A stretch of 64,000 nucleotides of DNA from Acinetobacter oleivorans DR1 (GTDB lineage Bacteria > Pseudomonadota > Gammaproteobacteria > Pseudomonadales > Moraxellaceae). The stretch is taken from assembly GCF_000196795.1 (NCBI RefSeq), contig NC_014259.1, forward strand, positions 1,922,001 to 1,986,000, read 5' to 3'. The position numbers were made by a program, and so were the translations under genes. The notes under the pieces are model-generated. The model saw only the letters and a program-made list of their open reading frames with translations. It searched no databases and was not told the DNA's origin. Positions 7,412-15,318 of the stretch are shown here, piece by piece (the first letter of the stretch is position 1; every line of letters starts with the position of its first letter).

Positions 7412-8731
7412 TTACGAAGTGCTTTGTGGTTGGTTAAACAAAACGGCTTTCTTTCTAGACATAATGAAAACCATAATAGCCGATACGAGATTTAAGGCTG
7501 CAAGTGGAAGTAGGGCTATAGCATGGCTTCCTGTTGCATCATGGATTGCACCATAGATATTCACCATCATGCCGCCACCAATCAGGTTAGCGCATGCGCC
7601 AATTGCTGCTAGTCCAGCCGCCGTTGTAGTCGGTGACATCCATGAGGATGCTAAAGCCCAGAATGGACCTTTCACAGAATAAGCACCAATTAAAACGATA
7701 CTGAGTAAAAAGATTGTGCCAATAAGTGAAGACGTGAACAAAGCAATTAATAAACCAATTGAGATCATTAATAGAGCGATTGCTGTATGCCAAAGGCGTT
7801 CATTTTTACGATCTGAGCTACGACCCCAAAGAATCATGGCAATAGAAGCTAAGCCATAAGGAATCGCATTTACTAAACCGATTTCTACATTACTCAAACC
7901 GAATGATTTAATTAATTGAGGTGCCCAAACACTCATTGTACTTCCAGCAGCAGAAGCACCAGAATAAATAATGATCATAGCCCAAATATATTTATTCTTT
8001 AGAAGTTGCCATAGTGAAATATGACCAATCGGAGTTTTTTGTTGGCGTTCAAATTGTAGTCTTTCAACTAACCAAGCTTTTTGTTCGCTATTGAGCCATT
8101 TTGCCTGTTCTGGTCGATCTGTGAGTACAAATAGGCAAGCGATACCCAGTAAAATCGCAGGAATACCTTCTAAAATAAATAGCCAATGCCATCCGCGCAT
8201 GCCCATCAAACCATCTAGGGATAGTAAAAAACCAGATAATGGTGAACCTAGAAAGTTTGCCCCCGGAATTGCCACCATAAATATAGCAATCATTCGGCCT
8301 CTATAATTGGCGGGCAACCAATAGGTTAGATATAAAATCACACCAGGGAAAAAACCAGCTTCGGCAGCGCCTAGCAAAAAGCGCATAATATATAACGATG
8401 TGGAGCTTTCAACGAATGCTGTTGCAGCTGAAATTACCCCCCAAGTCACCATAATTCGGGCAATCCATACTTTTGCTCCAAATTTTTGCATGGCGAGGTT
8501 GCTGGGTACTTCAAATAGAAAATATGCAAAGAAAAATAAGCTACTGGCAAAACCAAAGGCAGTAGCTGTTAATCCAAGGTCTTCATTCATTTGTAATGAA
8601 GCCATACCAATATTGCCACGGTCAATAATAGCAATCACATAACAAAGCGTTAAAAAAGGCAGCAATCGCCACGCCACCTTGCGCATTGTTTCACGTTCAA
8701 TCGCACTCGCTTGAGAATATTCTGTAGACAT
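7412..8731 (-). CDS. MFS transporter, anion:cation symporter type
   Basis: 439 residues from the ATG at 8731, preceded by AAGGA; a TTG 24 bp upstream has no ribosome site. Twelve membrane segments are readable. The ACS-family loop RGNIGMASLQMNEDLGLT after helix 1 and the LGAAEAGFFPGVILYLTYWLP segment match transporters of hexuronates, phthalate, tartrate and other organic acids. It lies downstream of the hydroxyacid dehydrogenase on the same strand (75-bp gap) and likely imports the pathway's acid substrate by proton symport. Confidence 0.9.
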   Translation of the reverse strand: MSTEYSQASAIERETMRKVAWRLLPFLTLCYVIAIIDRGNIGMASLQMNEDLGLTATAFGFASSLFFFAYFLFEVPSNLAMQKFGAKVWIARIMVTWGVISAATAFVESSTSLYIMRFLLGAAEAGFFPGVILYLTYWLPANYRGRMIAIFMVAIPGANFLGSPLSGFLLSLDGLMGMRGWHWLFILEGIPAILLGIACLFVLTDRPEQAKWLNSEQKAWLVERLQFERQQKTPIGHISLWQLLKNKYIWAMIIIYSGASAAGSTMSVWAPQLIKSFGLSNVEIGLVNAIPYGLASIAMILWGRSSDRKNERLWHTAIALLMISIGLLIALFTSSLIGTIFLLSIVLIGAYSVKGPFWALASSWMSPTTTAAGLAAIGACANLIGGGMMVNIYGAIHDATGSHAIALLPLAALNLVSAIMVFIMSRKKAVLFNQPQSTS

Positions 8732-8806
8732 AAAAAAATCCTTTTTTATATTCAATATTTTAATTGTTCTCGCATCTAAAAGCTTAGAAACAATTGAGTT
8801 CCATGA

Positions 8807-9784
8807 TTAGCTATTGAGTAACTTCCAGTTAGCGATAGCTCGTGGGTTTAATAGTTGACCATCCCAAATACTCACAATCTGTTCGAGTGCTAAGAGACCA
8901 ACGCGATTACGTGAATCTGTTGTGTTTGCTCCTATGTGAGGAGTCACAACCAAGTTAGGTAATTCCCATAATGGATTATCTTTTTCAGGTGGCTCTGAAG
9001 AAAAAGTATCTAAACCTGCACCAGCAATTTTATTATTTTTTAGTGCATCAACTAATGCAGCTTGATCAATTAATTCACCACGTGCTGTATTAATTAAGAT
9101 GCTTGAGCGTTTCATCTTTTCAAATTGGGCATGAGAAAATAAGTGTCTATTCTCTGCTGTGAGTGGACAGTGTAGGCTAATAATGTCACTGGTTTCTAAG
9201 AGTTTTTCAAAGTCATGCTCTTGTTCTACATAATCAAGCTCTGGCAGATTTTGTAGAAACGGATCATATACTTTTACTTTCATGTTTAAGGGAGCGACTA
9301 ACTTCATGAGAATGCTACCGATTGCCCCTAAACCAATTAAGCCCAGCGTTTTTCCATATAACTCCACACCATTTGCACTTGCTTTGTCCCAATGACCTTC
9401 TCTGATTCGTTGGTCTAACCACGTGACTTGTCGAGCAACATTAAACATAAGTGCAAAAGCGTGTTCGGCAACAGACTGTGCATTTGCGCCTACGGCAATA
9501 GTGACAGGAATTTTTCGTTCAGCGGCAGCCTGAGTGTCGATTGTGTCAAATCCAACACCATGTTTTGCAATCACTTTTAAATTATCTGAAGCAAAAATCA
9601 TATCCCTAGAAAGTTTGCCTGTTCGCACAATAATTGCATCAGGTTGTTCATCATGGATGAGTTTTTCCATTTCATCTTTTGGCATGTAGGGTTCAGTTGG
9701 AATCAACTGAATATCATGGGATTGAGCATACAGTAACGCATCTGAAGTTAATGTTGGCCCCGTGATAAGAACTTTACGTTTCAT
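8807..9784 (-). CDS. D-isomer-specific 2-hydroxyacid dehydrogenase
   Basis: 325 residues from the ATG at 9784, preceded by GGAGTG; a GTG four codons upstream overlaps that ribosome site. The NAD-binding loop GLGAIG is near residues 151-156. The catalytic triad typical of phosphoglycerate/D-hydroxyacid dehydrogenases is visible: Arg in INTARGELID (about 235), Glu in SSEPPE (about 264) and His in VVTPHIGA (about 283). It interconverts a 2-hydroxy acid and a 2-keto acid. It is divergent from the RraA-type aldolase, which often works on keto acids in the same pathway. Confidence 0.88.
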   Translation of the reverse strand: MKRKVLITGPTLTSDALLYAQSHDIQLIPTEPYMPKDEMEKLIHDEQPDAIIVRTGKLSRDMIFASDNLKVIAKHGVGFDTIDTQAAAERKIPVTIAVGANAQSVAEHAFALMFNVARQVTWLDQRIREGHWDKASANGVELYGKTLGLIGLGAIGSILMKLVAPLNMKVKVYDPFLQNLPELDYVEQEHDFEKLLETSDIISLHCPLTAENRHLFSHAQFEKMKRSSILINTARGELIDQAALVDALKNNKIAGAGLDTFSSEPPEKDNPLWELPNLVVTPHIGANTTDSRNRVGLLALEQIVSIWDGQLLNPRAIANWKLLNS

Positions 9785-9927
9785 TTTGACTTGCACTCCA
9801 TTTTAGTATTTTGAGCAAAATACGTCCTTAATAATCCATATTATTAAAACTTCATTTCAAAAAAATAGTCAATAGTAAAAACTAAATTTAAAAATTGAGT
9901 AAATTTTAGTTTAAATTTAATTAAAAA

Positions 9928-9942
9928 TGAAATGACATTTCA
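9928..9942. promoter_or_regulatory. candidate IclR-family operator
   Basis: TGAAATG-A-CATTTCA is a perfect 7-bp inverted repeat in the divergent promoter between the dehydrogenase and the RraA gene. It resembles the E. coli IclR consensus TGGAAATNATTTCCA. A further half site CATTTCA is at 9853-9859. Confidence 0.55.
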
Positions 9943-9995
9943 AAAAAATGCTGTCATATTAATTTGCACAAGAAAACTGATGTAAGGGAAAAGTT

Positions 9996-10673
9996 ATGGC
10001 AATTGGTTTTAGAGTGCTAAAAAACGACAGAAAAGTTGAGCAAAAATGGATTGAGCAATATCGAAATCTACCAGTCGCTAATGTCAGTGACTCAATGAAT
10101 CGAATGACTTCAGGCGGGGCTCAATTAAGACCAATGCATAAAAAGGGATATCTTTGTGGACCTGCCATTACAGTTAAGGCGCGTCCGGGTGACAACTTGA
10201 TGTTGCACTACGCTATTGATATTGCCCAAGCGGGAGATGTCATCGTGGTTGATGCGGGTGGCGATCTAACCAATGCATTAATTGGAGAGATGATGGTTGC
10301 TTATGCCATTAAGAAAGGTATAGCCGGCATTGTTATTAATGGTGCGATTCGTGATTCGGTTGTAATTGGAGAGGGAGATTTTCCACTTTTTGCAGCAGGA
10401 GTTTCACATCGAGGGCCTTATAAAGACGGACCGGGGGAAATTAATGTTCCTATCGCAATCAATGGAATGGTAATTGAACCGGGAGACTTGATTTTAGGGG
10501 ATGAAGATGGACTTTTAAGCGTGCCGTATGCAGAAGTAGAAGAAGTTTATCTGAAGGCAAGTGCCAAACATGCCGCTGAACAAAAGCAATTAGATCAAAT
10601 CGCCGTAGGTGAAAATGACCGTAGCTGGGTGATCAACAGCTTAAAACAAAAAGGATGTGAATTACCCGAATAA
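9996..10673 (+). CDS. RraA-family protein (HMG/CHA aldolase-like)
   Basis: 225 residues, typical length for RraA-like class II pyruvate aldolases and oxaloacetate decarboxylases. Conserved active-site elements include VANVSDSMNRM near the N-terminus, the VIVVDAGGDLTNALIGEMM segment, the Arg-Asp pair in INGAIRDS, and the metal-region motif GDEDGLLSVP. In characterised members these residues hold a divalent metal and cleave 4-hydroxy-4-methyl-2-oxoglutarate or decarboxylate oxaloacetate. With the divergent dehydrogenase and acid importers nearby, catabolic aldolase activity is more likely than an RNase E inhibitor role. Confidence 0.85.
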   Translation: MAIGFRVLKNDRKVEQKWIEQYRNLPVANVSDSMNRMTSGGAQLRPMHKKGYLCGPAITVKARPGDNLMLHYAIDIAQAGDVIVVDAGGDLTNALIGEMMVAYAIKKGIAGIVINGAIRDSVVIGEGDFPLFAAGVSHRGPYKDGPGEINVPIAINGMVIEPGDLILGDEDGLLSVPYAEVEEVYLKASAKHAAEQKQLDQIAVGENDRSWVINSLKQKGCELPE

Positions 10674-10696
10674 GGTCATTCAAAAATATTCGAGCA

Positions 10697-10739
10697 GGAG
10701 CGGAACTAGCGAAGTCAATGGTTGAGCTTCGTTAGGCTC
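10697..10739 (+). other. intergenic hairpin between aldolase and porin
   Basis: CTAGCGAAG pairs with CTTCGTTAG, flanked by GAGC and GCTC. There is no T run after it, so it may be an mRNA-stabilising or processing hairpin rather than a terminator. Confidence 0.4.
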
Positions 10740-10829
10740 TCAAAAGTTAACTCAATAATTATTAGGTCGCTAATTGAAAAATAGGAAATTTCAATTTGGT
10801 CTAGATAATTTCGTCTAAAGGAAAAGGAC

Positions 10830-12098
10830 ATGAAATATAAAGGGATTATTTATTTATCGTTATTAATGAGTATTACATTGCAGCAAGCCCAAGCTGAAAG
10901 CGAAGATAACTCAGCGCTAAATGAAAAAATAAGTAAATTACAAGCACAAATAGATTACTTGATGGAGCAGCAAAATTTAAATAAAAATAATGGATTGAAT
11001 AAAGCACCTGATTTGATTCGAAACAAAACATCAAACACCGAAACGCCTATTACAGCTGACCAAACTAAAATTAAATTTTATGGAAATATACGGGTTGATG
11101 CCGCATATGATTTTGAAGGCTCAACGCGTTCAATTGCGAATAAAACAGGGTCAATACCATTAGACAATTCAAACTCAACCAGTAAATCATTAAATGTTTC
11201 TGCTGCGACTTCCCGTGTAGGTGTTGATATTGTCAAACCGACCTCAAAAGGAGATTTGATTGGAAAGCTAGAAGCCGATTTCATGGGAAGTGGCGGAGAT
11301 AACGGTAATGGTTCGGTTCGGGTTAGACATGCGTATATTTCACTAGGAAATTGGTTGATTGGTCAAACCACTTCACCTTTTGTGAATAGTGATACAGCTC
11401 CAAGTTTGGTTGATTTTACAGGCGCGATGGGTACAGGAACTCAGCGTAATATCCAAATCCGTTATCAGCACGTTGTTGATGCCAAACAAAAATTATTAGT
11501 CGCTTTGGAAGGCGGTGATGTTGAAAATAAAAATGTAGAAGGCGGCAGCCGTTTTCCTGCATTAACCATGCGATATGAATTTAAGAATCCAGATTTTTTG
11601 GTTCAATTGCATGGCATGCTTCATGAAAATCGAGCAGTTTCTGACTCGAATGAAGAGCAAACTAAACTTGCTTGGGGTGCTGGATTAGGCACAAAGTATA
11701 AGCTTTCTGAAAATGACTCAGTTGTGTTTAATTACTATCACATCGCTGGCGATAACCGTTACATGCTTTATTCAAAAGATAATGATGCTTTCTACTTTGA
11801 TCAAAATCGGATGTATTTAAGTGAATTTGATTCTGTTGAGTTAGGGTATATGCGTAAATGGAATGAAAATTTACGTTCTTCTTTGTCCGCTGGTAGCCTT
11901 GTCTATAAAGATTCAAATTTTTCAGAAAATAATCCTGATCAAAATAAAAGGCTAATCAATGCAAGCGTCAATTTATTTTGGACGCCTGTAGAGAAAATCG
12001 ATCTTGGTGTTGAATACACCTATGGTAAGAGAGAAACTTTTTCAGATTTAGAAGGAAAATTATCTCGAATCAACTTATTAGGTCGATACAATTTTTAA
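10830..12098 (+). CDS. DcaP-like trimeric outer membrane porin
   Basis: 422 residues. The signal peptide ends at about residue 22 (QQAQA before ESEDN). A short coiled-coil follows (NEKISKLQAQIDYLMEQQ), then the barrel starts IKFYGNIRVDAAYDFEG and ends with the strand RINLLGRYNF. This layout, a periplasmic coiled coil ahead of the barrel, is characteristic of the Acinetobacter DcaP family, which takes up dicarboxylic and other organic acids. Its place after the RraA gene suggests it admits the substrate of this cluster. Confidence 0.85.
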   Translation: MKYKGIIYLSLLMSITLQQAQAESEDNSALNEKISKLQAQIDYLMEQQNLNKNNGLNKAPDLIRNKTSNTETPITADQTKIKFYGNIRVDAAYDFEGSTRSIANKTGSIPLDNSNSTSKSLNVSAATSRVGVDIVKPTSKGDLIGKLEADFMGSGGDNGNGSVRVRHAYISLGNWLIGQTTSPFVNSDTAPSLVDFTGAMGTGTQRNIQIRYQHVVDAKQKLLVALEGGDVENKNVEGGSRFPALTMRYEFKNPDFLVQLHGMLHENRAVSDSNEEQTKLAWGAGLGTKYKLSENDSVVFNYYHIAGDNRYMLYSKDNDAFYFDQNRMYLSEFDSVELGYMRKWNENLRSSLSAGSLVYKDSNFSENNPDQNKRLINASVNLFWTPVEKIDLGVEYTYGKRETFSDLEGKLSRINLLGRYNF

Positions 12099-12107
12099 TG
12101 TAATCAC

Positions 12108-12140
12108 AGCCACTTTAATATCGAAAGTGGCTTTCTTTTA
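12108..12140 (+). terminator. rho-independent terminator
   Basis: AGCCACTTT stem, 7-nt loop, AAAGTGGCT stem, then TTCTTTT. It ends the porin transcript. Confidence 0.85.
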
Positions 12141-12159
12141 TCTGATTAGGACTAATATT

Positions 12160-12348
12160 GTGGAACAAATTAATTATGCGAATGCAAGATCACAATTTTC
12201 AAAAGTCATGGAAAGAGTGCTGTTAGGTTACGCCGTAAAAATTACACTAAAAGAGAAAGACTCTGTAGTTCTAATCAGTGAAAAGGCATATCTTGAATAT
12301 AAAAATGCGATGTTTGAGCTTAATAAATTAAAAAACAAAGATTTTTAA
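12160..12348 (+). CDS. orphan Phd/YefM-type antitoxin-like protein
   Basis: 62 residues from a GTG at 12160, 8 bp after TTAGGA. An upstream in-frame GTG at 12127 lies inside the porin terminator and is unlikely. The sequence INYANARSQFSKVMERV followed by VVLISEKAYLEY matches the N-terminal DNA-binding fold of Phd/YefM antitoxins (NARANFSxLxxxV, then VxLxSxxxYxxL). No toxin ORF follows. Its stop codon abuts a fragment of the LysR gene, so any partner may have been lost or never present. Confidence 0.7.
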   Translation: MEQINYANARSQFSKVMERVLLGYAVKITLKEKDSVVLISEKAYLEYKNAMFELNKLKNKDF

Positions 12349-12416
12349 CTCCCCACGATCCGCTTCTCAAGCATCTCCATAAAAGTTTTTAAAATAATAT
12401 TGTGGTTTTTGCCTTT
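12346..12416 (-). pseudogene. LysR gene 3'-end fragment, copy A
   Basis: 71 bp matching 24080-24150, the end of the intact LysR gene; the inner 59 bp are identical and the outer 12 differ at five or so positions. On the minus strand it encodes the family tail NHNIILKTFMEMLEKRIVGS then stop, where the intact gene has RIIGS. It marks the left end of the inserted RTX-CDI region and overlaps the stop of the antitoxin-like gene. Confidence 0.85.
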
Positions 12417-12684
12417 CTTCTATCGCCATTTACTTTTTTTAAGCTATGAAAGCTAGTGTGATTTTAGAAATTATTAAAATTAAGATCAAATTAGTGTGCT
12501 TACTGACTATAGTCTTGGTAAGGTAAATTATATCGATTAATAAAATTATTATTATGAATTTTTATAGATTTTATTATTTTTTGTGGTAAATTTTTTTGCG
12601 CTACAAACAGGTTTTACAAAAATGAAGAATATATTTACTTTTACTAAAGTTGGCTAAAAACTCTTCCACAGAGGATTTACTTAA
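12417..12684. other. upstream region of the RTX gene
   Basis: About 270 bp of very AT-rich sequence. The matches to the LysR gene stop at 12416. It probably holds the promoter of the RTX gene; no ORF of note and no clear hairpin were found. Confidence 0.4.
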
Positions 12685-12709
12685 ATGAAGATTTTAAAAG
12701 CTACTGCAG

Positions 12710-14911
12710 TTGAAAATAGACAATATTTCTTACCAAGATGATGACTTAATAAAGCTAAATATTACAGATACTAAAGAGATTGAAAGCATGATTCTATTAA
12801 ATACACTTGATGCTATAACACCTATATTAACTAATTTGTTTAGTTATGATGTAAGCACAGATAAAATTATTTTTAATGCACCCAGTGATAGTTACATTGT
12901 TGAACAGAAAGTTGATAACACTTGGGTTCAAATAAATCTTGAAGAAAAATTTGATTGGTTGAATACCGAATTCCGAGTAACTACTACAGATCAAGCTGGA
13001 AATATTTCTCAACCACTGATTACTATAATTAATACTGCATCAGGGACTTATAAACCAACAGATACTACTTCTAATCAAATTGTTAAAGGATCTACAGGAA
13101 ATGACTATCTATATGGTGGTGATGGAAACGATACTTTAATTTCTAATACAGGCTCGGACTATCTATATGCTGGGGCGGGTAATGACACGTTGATTTATGG
13201 TGGTAATTCAAATGCGTATACGGCTTTACTAGGTCAGGCGGGTAATGATACTTATATCATAGATAAAGTATTACTTACTTCATCCAGCTATATTCATATT
13301 TTAGATAATGCAGCTGAAGAAAATACTCTTCAGTTAAAATCAGTGTCCTCTGGTGATATTTCACTTAGGCAGTCCGATTCATTAATCATAATATCATTCA
13401 ATGATTCAGCATCAACAATACGTTTTGGTGAGGGACAATTATCTTCTATTGTATTTGACGATGGAACTGTTTGGGATAAAGCTCAAATTGAAGCGAATAC
13501 TATTGGTAAATTATTAGGTACTGATGAGGCAGATGCTTTACAAGCAGATGCTGAGATTTCAACTATTTATGGTTTGGGAGGCAATGATACGATTCAAGGT
13601 GGTGTACAGAATGATTATCTGTATGGTGGTGATGGGAATGACACACTAATTTCTAATACAGGTACGGACTATCTATATGGTGGTGCAGGTAATGATACGT
13701 TGGTTTACGGTGGTAATTCAAATGCATATACGGCTTTACTAGGTCAGGCGGGTAATGATACTTATATCATAGATAAAGTATTACTCACTTCATCAAGCTA
13801 TATTCATATTTTAGATAATGCAGCTGAAGAAAATACTCTTCAGTTAAAATCAGTGCTTTCTAGTGATATCTTACTTAAGCAATCCGATTCATTAATCATA
13901 ATATCATTCAATGATTCAGCATCAACAATACGTTTTGGTAAGGATAATTTATCTTCTATTGTATTTGATGACGGAACTGTTTGGGATAAAGCTCAAATTG
14001 AAGCGAATACTATTGGTAAATTATTAGGTACTGATGAGGCAGATGCTTTACAAGCAGATGCTGAGATTTCAACTATTTATGGTTTGGGAGGCAATGATAC
14101 GATTCAAGGTGGTGTACAGAATGATTATTTATATGGTGGTGATGGAGACGATACTTTAATTTCTAATACAGGTTCGGACTATCTATATGGTGGGGCTGGT
14201 AATGATACGTTGGTTTATGGTGGTAATTCAAATGCATATACAGCTTTACTAGGTCAGACAGGTGATGATACTTATATTGTAGATAAAGCATTATTTACTT
14301 CATCAAGCTATATTCATATTTTAGATAATGCAGCTGAAGAAAATACTCTTCAGTTAAAATCAGTGCTTTCTAGTGATATTTTACTTAAGCAATCCGATTC
14401 ACTAATCATAATATCATTCAATGATTCAGCATCAACAATACGTTTTGGTGAGGGACAATTGTCCTCCATTGTATTTGATGATGGAACTGTTTGGAATAAA
14501 GCTCAAATTGAACAACATATTGCCGAACCTGTATTTGGCACAACTGGTAACGATGTAATCGAGACAAACATAGCAAATCAAACTTACTCTTATATTCTAG
14601 GAGATGGTGCAGATACAGTGGTTTTTAATATTCTCGATAACACAGATAATTTAGGTGGAAATGTTAAAAGTGAGTGGACTGATTTTAATCTCGTAGAGAA
14701 TGATAAAGTTGATTTGTCTCAATTGCTTATAAATGAAAATGGGAATCTTCAAGATTATATTTCTGTAAAAGATACTGAGGCGGGGCTCATTATTTCAGTT
14801 GATAGAGATGGGTCTAGTCAATCTACGTATCATTCACAAGAACTAATTTTGCTTACTGGTAAGCATGATACTTTAGAGAACTTAATCGCTTTAAATACCT
14901 TTATTCATTAA
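12710..14911 (+). CDS. RTX-repeat type I secreted protein, 5' end unclear
   Basis: 733 residues from a TTG. There is an N-terminal Ig-like stretch (about 40-105), then many calcium-binding glycine/Asp nonapeptides such as GGDGNDTL and GGAGNDTL. These lie in three 170-residue tandem units, and the protein ends in a T1SS target domain rich in DxSQLL and LENLIALN. No signal peptide is present, as expected for type I export, and no T1SS genes are in the window. A much better start (ATG 12685 after GAGGAT) lies in another frame and stops at 12739; removing one A from the TTTTAAAAG run would join them. The gene may be frameshifted at its 5' end or start at the TTG. Confidence 0.75.
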   Translation: MKIDNISYQDDDLIKLNITDTKEIESMILLNTLDAITPILTNLFSYDVSTDKIIFNAPSDSYIVEQKVDNTWVQINLEEKFDWLNTEFRVTTTDQAGNISQPLITIINTASGTYKPTDTTSNQIVKGSTGNDYLYGGDGNDTLISNTGSDYLYAGAGNDTLIYGGNSNAYTALLGQAGNDTYIIDKVLLTSSSYIHILDNAAEENTLQLKSVSSGDISLRQSDSLIIISFNDSASTIRFGEGQLSSIVFDDGTVWDKAQIEANTIGKLLGTDEADALQADAEISTIYGLGGNDTIQGGVQNDYLYGGDGNDTLISNTGTDYLYGGAGNDTLVYGGNSNAYTALLGQAGNDTYIIDKVLLTSSSYIHILDNAAEENTLQLKSVLSSDILLKQSDSLIIISFNDSASTIRFGKDNLSSIVFDDGTVWDKAQIEANTIGKLLGTDEADALQADAEISTIYGLGGNDTIQGGVQNDYLYGGDGDDTLISNTGSDYLYGGAGNDTLVYGGNSNAYTALLGQTGDDTYIVDKALFTSSSYIHILDNAAEENTLQLKSVLSSDILLKQSDSLIIISFNDSASTIRFGEGQLSSIVFDDGTVWNKAQIEQHIAEPVFGTTGNDVIETNIANQTYSYILGDGADTVVFNILDNTDNLGGNVKSEWTDFNLVENDKVDLSQLLINENGNLQDYISVKDTEAGLIISVDRDGSSQSTYHSQELILLTGKHDTLENLIALNTFIH
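13101..14512 (+). repeat. three 510-bp tandem repeats in the RTX gene
   Basis: Units start at 13101, 13611 and 14121; the third is cut short at about 14512. Each encodes 170 residues: RTX nonapeptides, then a segment around NSNAYTALLGQ and SSSYIHILDNAAEENTLQL, ending in STIYGLGGNDTIQGG. Units are almost identical over long stretches, which suggests recent duplication and unstable copy number. Confidence 0.9.
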
Positions 14912-14930
14912 GTTGTTTAATAATAGACTA

Positions 14931-14960
14931 AAAAAGAGACTATTAATCAGTCTCTTTTTT
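14931..14960 (+). terminator. rho-independent terminator
   Basis: AAAAAGAGACT / AGTCTCTTTTT stem with a T run. The same terminator plus LysR tail arrangement recurs at 24051-24150. Confidence 0.85.
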
Positions 14961-15005
14961 AACCCCCCACGATCCGCTTCTCAAGCATCTCCATAAAAGT
15001 TTTTG
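14960..15005 (-). pseudogene. LysR gene 3'-end fragment, copy B
   Basis: 46 bp matching the end of the LysR gene, with 33 bp identical to both other copies. It encodes KTFMEMLEKRIVGG then stop on the minus strand. It separates the RTX module from the CDI module and shares its preceding terminator with copy C. Confidence 0.8.
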
Positions 15006-15318
15006 GTAATTTAGCTTTATATTCAAATGAATTAAATAAAAGCTAGAGGTTTTTAGATCGTTTGTAAGAAATTAATTAAAGTAATTGATTTTAAATATAA
15101 TTTATATTGTAGTAAAGATTAACAATGTTATAGAAATTTTTCTATGTAAGATTATCCAAATACCAACAAGATCTTCACCAATTCTAATGGATATGGCTTA
15201 AATAGAAGAAGATTGCTTAATTATGATAAATTTCATATTATTCAAATATAAAGAAAAATTGAATAATGTGTTTTTTTGTGTAAAATAAAGTTCTTATACG
15301 TACAATTCTGTATATGAG
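15006..15318. other. upstream region of cdiB
   Basis: About 310 bp of AT-rich sequence with no ORF. It presumably contains the cdiBAI promoter. The ATG of cdiB has only a weak GAG ribosome site. Confidence 0.4.

Noticed and set aside
12127..12159. Upstream GTG start for the antitoxin-like gene
   Set aside because: The codons fall inside the porin terminator hairpin; the GTG at 12160 has its own ribosome site and gives the normal family N-terminus.
13096..14512. Regular repeats as a CRISPR array
   Set aside because: The repeats are 510 bp long, fully within one open frame and encode RTX calcium-binding units; there are no short repeats with unique spacers.
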